Below are positions 9,772-23,000 of a stretch of DNA of 64,000 nucleotides, one piece after another. The stretch's first letter is position 1. Each line of letters starts with the position of its first letter. Source of the DNA: Trileptium ribeirensis (taxonomy: Eukaryota > Nematoda > Enoplea > Enoplida > Thoracostomopsidae). The DNA is taken from assembly GCA_030248225.1 (NCBI GenBank), contig JASANE010030209.1, positions 62,001 through 126,000 on the forward strand. Direction: 5' to 3'. The notes below the pieces were generated by a model. That model had not been told where the DNA came from. It saw only the letters and a list, made by a program, of their open reading frames with translations, and searched no databases. The translations under genes and the position numbers were made by a program.

Positions 9772-10939
9772 CAGGGAGTAACCGGAATTCCGGTTCCGGC
9801 GAAAATCGTGTTCCGGTTGCGGTTCCGGCAAAGGGCAAAAACCATACCGGAACCGGAATTCCGGTTTAAAAATTTTGCTTGAAATTTTCCACATTTTTGC
9901 TTCATCTCTGATCCAAAAATATGTAATATATATTATACAATGATCAAGCTCCACAACCAAGCAAAAGAAAAGATTAATTAAGCAATTTGCCGTGTGAAAC
10001 GTAAGTAGGACACATAATTTCAGTAGAAATTTTTCATAATACCCTGCAACAGTTTGTTAACAAATCAAAACCAAGTCGATGCTTGTAGCAACTATTTTAC
10101 ACATTCAGAAGTCTCCGGATTACGTTCGAATTAAACCAGTCCAACTGGGTAACAGAGTATGGCTTAAATAGAAGTACTTAGCGTATGCTTGGCTACTATA
10201 AATTGCGCCAAGCGCCAGCCAGTGCGCTTGTAAACTTTGTAAATCAGGCGAAATTAATGTGAAGTAACATTATCTACAACGCAGCCAAAAACTGCTTTCT
10301 TGGCAATGAACTGGATTTATTGAAACTGTGCGAGCAGTATAACAGTTTGTCTCATTTATAGCATTATGATTAGAAAGTTATCATCATTATCATCTAACTG
10401 ACGAGCACTGTTTGTCCAACGCTAGCGTAAACAGTGTCTCTTACCACTGATCAGAAAATTATTTTTATGTATTAATTTTTCCTGAATCATATAAACCAAT
10501 AATTTCAAGTTTCCTACAGAACAACATCTAACAAACGTATGTGTAGTAAAGGGAGGCGAATAGGGACAGAGCGAAAGCGTTTATTCTTCGCTCTATGCGT
10601 TGTAAGCACATTCAATTTGACGCAGTATACGCAAGGGTGTATAGTAGAAGGCATTTTTTGCCCTGGGTGTCCAATAAAACGACATATTGATCGATAAATA
10701 AACATTATTAGCTTCCTCAGCCTCTTTAAAGTTTCAGAACGGAAATAATGTCATGGCAATATATTAAGTTTAATGTCACAGTTATTTTTAATGCATTTTA
10801 AGTCGACTATACCTTAATTTCTTCCTTCATATCTTTTACTAAATATAAATTTCGAAGACCAGGTTCCGGATCCGGTTTAAATGGACGGTTCCGGTTGCTG
10901 GTTCCGGTTCCAGTAAATTTCGGTTCCGGTTATTCCCTG
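9772..10939 (+). mobile_element. hAT-like non-autonomous element, copy 1
   Basis: The ends are CAGGGAGTAACCGG... and ...CCGGTTATTCCCTG, flanked by a perfect 8-bp target duplication CTGCCTGC (9764-9771 and 10940-10947). Eight-base duplications and CAGGG ends fit the hAT superfamily. Both subterminal regions are dense in CCGGAA/TTCCGG repeats, likely transposase-binding sites. The inside has no transposase frame, so it must move in trans. Four more copies occur in the window. Confidence 0.85.
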
Positions 10940-10947
10940 CTGCCTGC

Positions 10948-11833
10948 ATATAAATTACTATCCTCAGCTTAATTTTGGCCGCAACAACAAATTAAACAGT
11001 GCAACAAAAGCACCTGTTGTATATTTCGTGTATAAAAATTACCGAAATCACCTGGAATGCGACCTCTATCATGAGTTTTAGCTGTCGACGTCTTTCAATC
11101 ACTTCGTGTCCTATTTAGTTTGAAGAGTGTTCCAGAAAAGCATCCTATGGGTAGCCAAAATGAGGATTTCTGCTTTGATCTTAATGGGACGCCAACCGCA
11201 CTATCAAATTATTCTCACGTGGTACTGCCGGTTTGGTGTCAGCCTGGAAGCATCAGTTCTGTGTTGGAGTGTCACTTGACGCAGGAGTCTCTGCTATTCC
11301 ACCGCTTTACTGCACCAATGGCGTCTCCATTATAGGCCTTTAACTTTCGTTATTAGTTGTATTCGAGAAAGTATGCTAAAGTTGATTGTCTCTTGCCCCT
11401 GATATATAATTAGTACCAGTACCTCACTGCTGCTGATGTCGGTTCCAGGATAGGAGCGAAAGCAGAGACTATCCTACTTTGTTCGACTGCGACCCTTATT
11501 GAAATCCTCCCACTAAGACATAGCACCTTTACTGATCATACTCCGACCTGCAGATTTGTTGATCCACAACGAATAATGCAGTACCGGGAATGAAAATGTT
11601 GTAATATCAATTTATTTCAGCGTATGTAATTGTTATTTAAACATATCGGCGATTGTTTTACTCGTTCTATAATTATCACTGTATCAGTTATCACTTTTTA
11701 AGTACCATGCCTGATTTTGTGGTTTTCAATCTAACGTTTTATATTGAATTATTATCTGTGATATTCCTGAGAACGGTAACTAATTCATGCAACCGTGTCT
11801 ATGGTCGGTGTTGCACTTCTTCCAGTCAAACTA
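10948..11833. other. Non-coding stretch, nothing recognised
   Basis: I see no gene, RNA or element boundary in this interval. Confidence 0.45.
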
Positions 11834-11848
11834 TTATAATTATTTTCT

Positions 11849-12318
11849 ATGTTAATTGAGCGGAGCTCGGCGAAGCCGAGCGAAGCGTTTTTATTTTCTG
11901 TCTGGGAGTAAAAAGGTCGATGTCCGTCCGTTCGTTCATTCGTTCGTTCGGTCCGATCCGACGGATCTCAAGAACCACTGAACGGATTTTAAAAAACTTT
12001 TTTTTGTTTGAAAGCCTATCATGTCAGAGTGTGCACCTGATATTAGGGATTAAAAAATTTTGAGTGGTTAATTAGTAATTAGCTAATTAGTTTATTTTAT
12101 GCAGCTAAAATAGAGAATTTTGCAATATTTGTGTTATTTATTGAAATAGAGTCGTTTCGATAAAACCATTATGGGTTTTTTGGGTCGAAGAATTCACATA
12201 TAATATATTTACCAATGATAAAGCCCTATGAAATGGAGTTACAAGAACATAAAATTGAGTACATTCGTAATGCCACAGCCCAAGCTCCGCTCCCAAATGT
12301 AGTTCCACTACCGACTAG
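11849..12318. mobile_element. 470-bp insertion flanked by 15-bp direct repeats
   Basis: TTATAATTATTTTCT occurs at 11834-11848 and again at 12319-12333, flanking the segment like a target duplication. Near its left end is a perfect hairpin (GCTCGGC-GAA-GCCGAGC, 11865-11881) followed by TCCGTCCGTTCGTTCATTCG-type repeats. A long target duplication would suit a retroposon, but there is no poly(A) tail and no recognised promoter box, so the class is undecided. Confidence 0.45.
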
Positions 12319-12333
12319 TTATAATTATTTTCT

Positions 12334-13792
12334 GTTACAGCAAAAAATGAGATGACTCATTACAACTTGCCTTTGATTTGTATAACTATTTGATAACAGC
12401 CAGTGCATCCCATGGCACACAACATCCAAGAAGCAGCCATGGTTTTGTTGTTTTCAATCTTAATGGTGTAAATTGTGTAATGAAGTGTTTCGACGTTGTT
12501 GAAAAGAACATGGCTTGTTCAAATGTATCTTTCACCGGTGTATCTATTTTAGAGTGGTAGAGATTTTTTGTTTCCCGGAATACCCTTGTTGCCTGCGGAG
12601 ATTTTTCCAATATCGTTTAACTGCCCAAAAAAACGGTGGTTTGGTGAACTTTAATTTTTTTTATTTTACGCGTAAAAAAATAATTTTGCAGCTAGCTTAT
12701 GACTCCCTTCTCGAATTCTCACTATACAATACAAATACAAATTTATTCAGTTCCTATGGTATATACGATATTGTACATTTACTGCAGTGTTCTGCTTATG
12801 AAACGCGTTACAATAAACTAAATTCGACTCTCAACTCAATAAGTTTATTGAAAACAAGAATAGTACATAGTACAAAAGTATAGTATATAATGCGAAAAAT
12901 ATATATTACAAGAACATACAAAACAAGAATCGAATGAAATAATTGAGACTTTTTGTTTAGAACTAAACTTAACTATTAGAATCAATAAACATTTGGATAG
13001 TATATTCTAATATTAAACTATTTGGTTTTTTTCCATTTGGGGTCCATAAAACGTTAGACTATAACTTTTTAGGCCACCACATCGCACCAGGTACAGACGC
13101 CTTTGGCAGCAGATATAAACATTGTCACAAAATTCCAAAATTTAAAATTTTGTTTTAGTCCTCGTAGCATTTGTACTGATGAAATAATATGTTATATATC
13201 GTCTTGTAAACGTTTTGATTTGTGTTTATATATTAAAAGACAACGCGGACGCCACGTATGATTTTCAATTTGGATAGTTACTTTTCACTTTGTGTTTTAT
13301 CTGTAAGTGGGCTTGTTGTCCCAATGCATTTACGTCCTGCATGTTGCATTTGTTGCAAGCCAAGACTATTGTTCATACTGGCAAAATGAGGGAGGAACGG
13401 AGACGTAGGACATGTTATGCTTTTTACGTACGTAGCTATTCTTTTTTATAATCGGTTATACAGTAAACAGTGGGGGTTGTTTGCCCGTAATAATAATATA
13501 TAGTACCCTTTGGCCGTTTATATGTGTTGTCGGGCTGCTGGAAATCGGCCATGTGCAGATGATTATTTGCAAAAATTTTCATAAGTTAAAAATACAAAAA
13601 AATTAAAATTTCTAAGCAGTTTTCCGCATTTGGTAGCCTTATTTATATAAAAGAAAAGGTATTTATATTGTCTACTGCCAGTATCGCGCTCGCAATCTGT
13701 CACAATTGCTTTATTGGATTGCACCTTTATCAATACTACGTATTATTTGTTATACATTATTGCTGGATCCTCTTTGCAAACTTCAAGTAACT
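12334..13792. other. Upstream region of the DDI gene
   Basis: Non-coding AT-rich DNA before the DDI start codon. No TATA box or other promoter element can be assigned with confidence. The reading frame of exon 1 stays open upstream to 13706, but the family's N-terminal start supports the ATG at 13793. Confidence 0.4.
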
Positions 13793-14030
13793 ATGCAAGT
13801 AACGTTGTATCGTTTTCCGGACGGATCGTGGCCACTAGACGTGCCGTCCGACATGACTATCGCTGATTTTAAAGCTCTTGCTCGTGCAGAGACTGGAATA
13901 AGTGAATCCGATACAGTCGAATTGGTTTGTAATGGGCGACGAATATCTGACGACGATACAAAAACGTTACAAGGACTCGGACTTAAGCCCAATGACGTTG
14001 TGTTGATACAACGAGCGTTGCCTGCTGCAA
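13793..14030 (+). CDS. DDI1: DDI exon 1: ubiquitin-like domain
   Basis: Starts at ATG 13793 ([13 protein letters not shown]) and covers the UBL, ending phase 1 at GTAAGT. This start gives the usual DDI N-terminus, a beta strand right after Met. Confidence 0.93.
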
Positions 14031-17000
14031 GTAAGTAAGCTGTGGCTCTGCAAGCCAAGTCGCTTGCAACTAATTTTTATTATTATTACAGCATAGCCAA
14101 CCCTATAATTTTCTGTAGGTATGAGCGTAATTGCAGCTGTAAGCGGTTACTATTGCGGCTTAGAGTGTGCAGGCTGAATAAGATTATTGGTGTTGTATAG
14201 AGGAATACCCAACCATAATGTGGTACAGACAAAGAGTAATCGTATGCGAATGCAAGCGTGTGTATAGTTGCATGTGTATTTGTGGACCTGGATGGTTTTC
14301 TCAGATAGTCCACGGCCGTGGTAATTTGCGGTCGTTTGATATCTACGAAGCACTTTTGTCCAGAATAAGGATATCGCTAAGGTAGATGGACCCTGATATG
14401 AGTTATTGCCTTTTTCACAGTTTTCCGAAATGGAACCGTTCACAATAGCAAGCTCTAGTTTGATTGTGTGTGAGTGAACTTATAGTGACCCTACCAAACA
14501 TACTGTTTTACGATAACCGATATCGACTCGCAAACCCTCGTTACAAAAACCTGTGGGATTTCATTCAGTTTTTCACTAATCTTAACTTGGCAAAATCGAA
14601 TCCAAGCGCAATTTTTTTGTGCTCGAGCACAATTTTCGTCATTACCTGTTTGCGAACACGTTTAATGCAATAACGACGTCATAAACAAATATGTCGTATA
14701 TATAGTTAAAATTTTGCTGTTCGCGAACAAAACCCATCTAATTAAACGTTTGACAATTGTGATTTTTAAAAATTGTAGTTTTGCTTGATTCTTCGCGAAC
14801 ACAAGATGGCTAGATTTCAATAGCAGAGCAGCGTTCTCACGAATAGTTTTGCAATTTCAATCGACCAAAAATAGTTCCGTAACAATATTTTGCGAAATTA
14901 CAAAATATATTGTTATTGGGTGGCCATAAGTTTTTTCGGGGGTTGAAAATCTTGAAATGCATATAATTTTAAATACATATATAGATCAGTTCAATATTGC
15001 CATTTACGTATATACAATGTTTTAAAAATTGAATTATTTCATAAATAATATTTCCGTAAATAAGCTATGACTTTATCTAGCGCAACGGTTACAAATTTAT
15101 TGTGAACAATAAACGAGCTATATGTTCTGAAGATGGAATGCTACCTGGAATCTCATTTATTATTGTTGGTGTTCCACTACGTATATATATATATGTATAT
15201 ACTCTATAGTCAGGAATAACCGGAACCGGAACCAGCAACCGGAACCGCCCATTTAAACCGGAACCGGAACTTAGTCTTCGAAATTTATATATACATAGTA
15301 AAACAGATGAAGGAAGAAATCAAGGTATAGTGGATTTAAAATGCATTACAAATAACGTTTACATTAAACTTAATGTATTGCGATGGTATTATTACCTTTC
15401 TGAAACTTTAAAGAGATTGAGGAAGCTAATAATTTTTATTTATCGATCAAATATGTCGATTTTTGGACACCCGGAGCAAAAAATGCCTTCCACTATACAC
15501 CATTGCGTATACTGCGTCAAATCGAATATGCTTACAAAGCTTGGAGTGTGGAATACACACTTTCGCTCTGTCTCCAGTCGCCTTCCTTTACTACACATAC
15601 GTTTGTTACATGTTCTTTTGTAGGAAACTTGAAATTATTGGTTTATATGATTCTAAGACAAAATAATAGATAGAAGGTAATTTTCTGATCAGGTACACTG
15701 TTTAGGCTAGCGTTGGACAAACAGTGCCCGTAAGTTAGATGGTAATGATGATAACTTCTAATCATAATGCTATAAATGAGACACACTGTGATGCTGCTCG
15801 TACAGTTTCAATAAATACAGTTTTTTGCTAAGAAAGCAGTTTCTAGCTGCGTTGCAGATAACGTTAGTTTACTTCAATTTAGACTGATTTACCAAGTTTA
15901 CAAGCGCATTGGCGGGTTCTTGAAGCAATTTATGTTAGCCAAGCATACCCTAAGTACTTCTGCGTTAGCCATACTGTGTTACCGAATTGTACCGATTTAA
16001 TTGAAACGTACCGCACAGACTTCTGGATGTGTAAAATAGCTGCTACAAGCAACGACCTGGAAAACTCCTGCAGATTATTATGAAACTTTCCTACTGAAAT
16101 TGTGTGCCCTACTTACGTTTCAAACGGCAAATTGCTTAGTTAATCTTTTCTTTTGCTTGGTTGTATTGGAGCTTGATCATTGTATAATATAGATTACATA
16201 TGTTTGGATCACAAATGAAGCAAAAAACGTGGAAAATTTCAAACAAACTTTTAAACCGGAATTCCGGTTCCGGTATGGTTTTTGCCCTTTGCCGGAACCG
16301 CAACCGGAATTCCGGTTACTCCCTGTCTATAGTTTATGTAAATGATCCTATGTTTTCAGTTGGTGTGATTAATCAATAAGCTATTCCAATTTTGTCTCGC
16401 GCACAGCTCTGGGATATATATAGCACTATCGAGTAATTATAACAAATGTGCAAAAGGAATGACGAGTCTTGAGTAGTTTTAATAAAATTAAATCTCCGAA
16501 TATGTGTTATATATATATAATTTTCCAATCTTGTTGTGTTTGTCTCATCTCACACGTGCAGCTGTTATTTCTGTTTTATAGATATCGACTTTTCAAATAT
16601 TCGCATTCCCAGATCCGGAGAATTGGTCAATCATGATGGTGCCGCAGCGTCTAGCGCTAGTGGCGGTACGAATAATCACGACGGAAATGGTTCTACAATG
16701 CAGATGTCAAGTGGGCGTTTACCCAGTGATCCCGTACATATTCGAGACATGTTTCTAGCCGATCCACGGGCTTTAGCCGTATTGAAAGAACGCAATCCCG
16801 AATTGGCCGATGCATTAACGAGTAACGATATACGTAAGTATTAACATCGATATGATTTTAAAAACCAAAATACTTGAGTTGAGAAATCGGATTCTATCTC
16901 TTATCACTGCTAATGTATCCTCGTCATTGTTTTCTGTTGTATCGGCTGTTGAAGCTGAGGATGTTTGACAAAGAGTATCATGATGTTTTCGGCGCACGGA

Positions 17001-20000
17001 AATTATTACAACTTTAAACACTGACTTTTAGAGGATGATAGCTGTTTTCGTAAATTAATATATGCAAAAATTTTGGTTTCTATTAGTATATTGCATTATA
17101 TATGTTATGAAATCTGGACTCTTCCATGCAACTTTTGGCTTTGTGGATAAAATAATCACGCACATTGAGTCAGTGCCACGAGATTTCTGTTTTGGTATTA
17201 GAACAAAACGCAGTGCAAGATGAATTACGTCTAACTAATTTCAACCTGATTTTTGCTTAATTAAAGTAATTTGTCAATTAACAACTTCACGATACCCGTA
17301 CTAATAGCTAAGGTCGATATTGTTCCTCAGATAGTTGATATTTTTTGGTTCGAATAAACTACTCATACTTGTTAATATATATAAATAAAACGTATATAAA
17401 ACATAATAATAAATACCTACTTAAATAATATAATGTTGCACAGAAATGGCTCGCTACTTTATAATACAGAGACTCAGTTATTTTAACAACGGGTTTGTGG
17501 CATAGTGTGGGCGATTTAGATTGAAAAGCATCTAGTGATAAGATTTTGTAACGTTCATTGTAACAAATTATATCTTTAAGTTTAAACTCAACTAAATAAT
17601 TATATTCTAGGAAAATTCGAAGAAGTGTTACGCAAGCAAGAACAAGAGCGAGCCGAGCAACACGAAATGCATTTGAGGATGCTTAGGGCCGATCCATTTG
17701 ATTTGGAAGCTCAAAGGCGTATCGAAGAACACATCAGGTTTGTTTTCTCACATCCAGACCTGACACTACTGTTGTGCCGACGCGGGCGTAAATTATGGCA
17801 AGAAGATTTTTCGTTGCTCTTGGCTCGAAAATTAATCGTTAGAGTATTAGTGTTAGAAGTGTTAGAAATTTTATGTTCATTGTTTTATCATATAAAATTT
17901 GGACCTTTTAGTTGACTTATTTTGATTAAGAATTGTATTTTATGCGAAGATTCGCCCATTTTTCTTACGTGGATGTCGGTGCATTATGTACTAATTCATT
18001 ATGAGTATATTCTTATAAAACGTAAAATTCGAAAATTTCGAGGGGAAGTAAATTATTTCTATCGGTAAAATTTTCACACGATGACTGCTTTGGCGAGAGT
18101 CCACTTTAGGTGCGTACCAGGAAATAACCGGAGCCTGCAACCAGACGTACATTCAGACCAATTCCAGAACTGTAACCGGAACCTGGTCTCTGCAACTTAT
18201 ATATATAGTAAAACACATGGAGGAAGAAATAAATCTACTGTGGATTTGAAATATATTAAATTAAATTTTACATTAAACTGAATGTATTGCGATGACATTA
18301 TTGCCTCTGCAACTTTGAAGACGCTGAGGAAACTAACATTGTTTATTTATCGCTCAAGCTGTCGTTTTTTTGGTCTTCCAGAGCAAAAAAACTGCGCAAA
18401 CTGACTGCGCTTGTAACGCACGGAGCGTAGACAAGACAATTTCGCTTTGTCTCCAATCGCTTCCTTTGCTGGAGATTCGTTTGTTATATGTTATTCCGCA
18501 GGAAATTTGAAATTATTGGTTTGTATGGTTCAAAACTTGTACGGACCATCCCTTGTCCCTACGCGACGCTTCCAGCTAGCTGCACAGACGAGTAACACGT
18601 TGATGATGATGCAAACTGATGCAATCGTGTACGCGTGGACAAACGCCCACGCATGATGCAACACATGCTTGTCTTGTGTATAAATGTGTGTACAGTTCAA
18701 TAAAGATTATCAGTTTAAATGTGGCATCCACATTGGTAAACCCGGCTTTCACGCCTAATTACTGTTAGTGTTGACTTCAACTTTAACTGCCTGATTCGTT
18801 ATTTATCCGGTTTGTTTCGACTATTGCGCTAACTTGGTTTCTCATCCTCGCTTCTGCCGCGGGTCGACTTCCATCCGATTTACATCGGAACCCAGTCGAG
18901 TGGTCTACGGGCCCAACCGATTTGTTCGGGTCAATTTCGTTTCGATCCCTGGTCGATCGGTCGCGTGGTCAGAAGTCGACAAACTATAACCGTTCAATTG
19001 CCTCAACGCGATGCAAACCGAAATCATTGCTTCAGCCGCGGTCAAACTACCCCTGTTCTGGCCGTCCGATCCCGAGCTATGGTTTGCCCAAGTGGAAGCC
19101 CAATTCGCAACTCGCGGGATCACTACGCAGCAAGCGAAGTTCAACTATATCATCGGGTCCCTCGCTTCCGAGCAGGCAACCGAAGTGCGGGACCTCCTCA
19201 TCGATCCCCCCACGGACAAGCAGTACGACGTCCTCCGCGAACAATTAGTCCAACGTCTCTCGGCATCGGAGCAACGCCGGGTACAACAGCTCTTCACTGC
19301 GGAAGGATCGGGCGACAACTCATGGGGCCAATCAATCCGCGGTCGACGATTCGATCCTGCGTCAACTTTTCATGCAGCGTCTTCCTACCCAGGTAGAAGT
19401 TGTGGTCGCCGCATCCGAGAGCCCAACTCTCGAGGCCGCAGCTGCACTTGCCGACAAGGTCATGGAGGTCGCGACGCCGACGGTCTCAAACATCAGCCGG
19501 GTCAACAGCGACAATCTTTCCGCCGAGGTGAAGGCACTACGGTCCGAGGCCCAGCATCTGCGGAAACTCGTGTCGTCGCTCGCTGTCCGTCAGCACAACC
19601 GGGGGGGGGGTGATCAAATTCAAGACCAAGCCACACCGGTCAAACCGGTGGCCGCAACCGAAGTCAATCCATTGGTCGCAACGAAATGCTGGTACCACGC
19701 GAGGTTCGGCTCTGAAGCAACGAAATGCCGCGAACCGTGCTCAATGGCGGAAAACGACAGCGCGGAACACTAGCCACGATAAGTGCTCCCGCCACTGTCA
19801 AATCCAATCGACTCTTCTTAGCCGTGTATCGCAACCGTGGGTGCCGCTTCTTGGTTGATACCGGAGCCCAGGTCAGCGTCATCAAGGCCACACCCGAAGA
19901 TCGCCGCCGAAGCCCGACTCCTCTGCTGCGAGCAGCTAATAATTCGACAATCAAAACGTTCGGCCAGCGGTCCCTCACCCTCAACCCCGGGTTAAAACGA

Positions 20001-23000
20001 TTCCTTTGATGGGTCTTCGTCATCGCCGATTTCACTCAATCTATCATCGGCGCGGACCTCCTCGTCCATTTCGACCTGGTTCCGGACCTTCGCCGATCCC
20101 GCTTGCACGATGGCGTTACATGTCAATCCATTCAAGGGGTACAAGTGCAAATCGAGTCGATCAAGTTATCAGTCCTCGTGTCCGATTCAACGCCCCAATT
20201 AGAGCAAATTCTCGAGCAATTCCCTCTAATTGTAATTTCATCGGCCTTCACTGCAAAGGTCCGCCACGGGGTCAGCCACCACATCGAGACGCGAGGCCCT
20301 CCGGTCCACAGCCTCCCCAGGCGACTCAATCCCTCTAAGCTGCAGGCAGCAAAGGACGAGTTCGATCACATGCTGGAATTGGGCATTATCCGACCCTCGT
20401 CAAGCTGCTACTCAACGCCGCTCCACGTGTTTCCAAAGTCGAACGGGGATTCAAGGCCTTGCGGAGACTACCGAACCCTCAACAACGCAACCGTCCCGGA
20501 TCACTTTCCAATACCTCACATCTAGGATTTCACAGCATCGTTGGCGGGCAAATCCGTTTTCTCCAAGATCGACCTTGTCCGGGCGTACCATCAGATTCCG
20601 GTGGCCGAAGAAGATGTTTCGAAAACCGCGGTGGTCACACCCTTTGGCCTCTTCGAATTCGTCATGATGCCGCTCGGTCTCCGCAATGCCGCACAGACGT
20701 TCCAACGATTCATCGATCAGATCGTCCGAGGTTTCGATTTCTGCTATGCCTACTTCGACGATATCCTCGTTGCTAGCACAAGCATAGATGAACATTACGG
20801 TCACATCAAAGCGTTGTTCAAACGTCTCGACGACCACTGAATGTCCATCAATCCTCAAAAGTGTACTTTCGGGGTCAAGTCCCTTCAATTCTTTGGCCAC
20901 TGTGTCGACGCCAACGGGATCCGACCGCTCGACTCGAAGGTGCCAGCAATCCGAGAATTAGAGGGTCCTCAAAATAAGCGGAAACTCCATGAATTCCTAG
21001 GGATGGTTAACTTTTACCACCGATTCATTCCTCACTATGCAGACATCACGATGCCCCTCAATGTCCTTGTTCGAGAATCAAAGTCTTCGAGACCGATTCG
21101 ATGGACCGTCTCAACGGCAGCATCATTCGAGTCGTGCAAGCAAGCCTTGGCAAATGCAACGTTGCTCGTTCACCCGGTGCCCAACGCCCGCTCAATATCG
21201 TGGTCGATGTCTCAAACGTTGCAATCGGTGCTGTGCTTCAGCAAACGAGTGGGCGATGGGAACCGTTGGCATTCTTCTGGAAGAGCTGACGCCGGCAAAA
21301 ATTCGATACATCACGTTTGGTCGCGAACTATTGGCTGTGTATGAATCAATCAAGCGCTTCCGACACATGGTCGAGGGGAGAGATTTCTTCGTTATCACGG
21401 ACCACAAGCCGCTAATGTTCGCACTTCAATCACGGTCCGAGCGGCAGTCACCGAGGGAGAGCCGCCACATGTCGTTCATTGCTGAATTTACATACGGCAC
21501 ATTAGAGGCAAAGACAATGGTGCCTCCGATGCTCTATCTCGAATCACTCAGGTAGCTATGTCAATCGACTACGAGGAACTGGCCACCGCTCAGCGCATCG
21601 ACGAAGAGCTCAAAATGCTGCAGCAAAGTCACCATACAGCTTTGCGATTCCAGCATGTGGTAGTGCGTGCCATACGCCACCAAGACGATCATTTGCGATA
21701 CATCACAGGAAAACCCACGGCCCTTCCTTCCAGTGGCGTGTCTACGGGCTGCATTCGATTCCCTGCACTCCCTGTCCCATCCAGGAGTCCGTGTTTCACA
21801 GCGATTAGTGACCGAACGACTCGTTTGACCGAGCATCAACCGGGATGTACGACAATGGGCCCGATGCTGTGTTCCCTGTCAAAAGTCAAAAATCTATCGC
21901 CCCACTCGGACGATTTGCGAACACCGACCACTGCTCCGACCATATCAACGTCGACATCGTCGGACCTCTTCCACCATACAACGGGTATTCCTACCTGCTC
22001 ACGATCATCGACCGCTTCACTCGATGGCCAGAAGCAATTTCGATACCCAACATTACTACAGAATCAATTGCGCGAGCATTTTTAGATGGTTGTGTATCCC
22101 GATTCGGTGTTCCCTCGTACATTACAACAGATCGTGGCTGCCAGTTACAATCCTGGCTGTTCAAGGAGGTATCCCGAATTCTCGGTGCGACTCAATTCCG
22201 GACCACGGCCTATCACCCAATCGCTAATGGGCTGGTGGAGCGATTTCACTGGCAACTCAAGGGATCGATCAAGGCCCAATCAGATAATCAACGTTGGACG
22301 TAGGTGCTACCACTGGTTCTACTTGGCATTCATTCGGCGATCAAACCAGACATCACCGCAACCTGCACAGACATGGTTTATGGGACGACCCTGCGCTTGC
22401 CTGGCGAAATGGTGGTTCCGAAATTGCAGCAGCCGCTCCCGGACTCGACGGCATTCGCCGCTCGCCTTCGCCTCGATATGAACAACATCGCGCCGACGAC
22501 AACACGATGTGCCGAGCGAGCCTCCTATATTCCGTCGGACCTCGCTGCTGCCCAGTTCGTTTCCGTTCGGAGACCACTGCAAGTTCCGTACAATGGACCT
22601 ATCGCGTTATCAAGCGATTCGACAAGCATTTCACCGTGGAGCTGTCTGTGGGCAAGGCTCAATCGATATCAATCGACCGCCTCAAACCGGCCTACCTCGA
22701 ATGCCCCAGTGATCCGCCGGCTCCGGAGGTCAAGGGTTCCAGGCCAGGACAAGCTCAAATGGTCGCGCCCCGAACAACGCGTTCTGGCCGCACGGCGCAT
22801 CGACCTGTCCGCTTTCGACTTCCGTCTGAGGGAAGAGCACTGTAGGGACTATCCTTTGTACCTACGCGACGCTTCCAGCTAGCTGCACAGAAGAGTGACA
22901 CGTTGATGATGATGCAATCGTGTGCACGTGGCCAAACGCCCACGCATGATGCAACACATGCTTGTCTTGTATATAAATGTGTGTACAGTTCAATAAAGAT

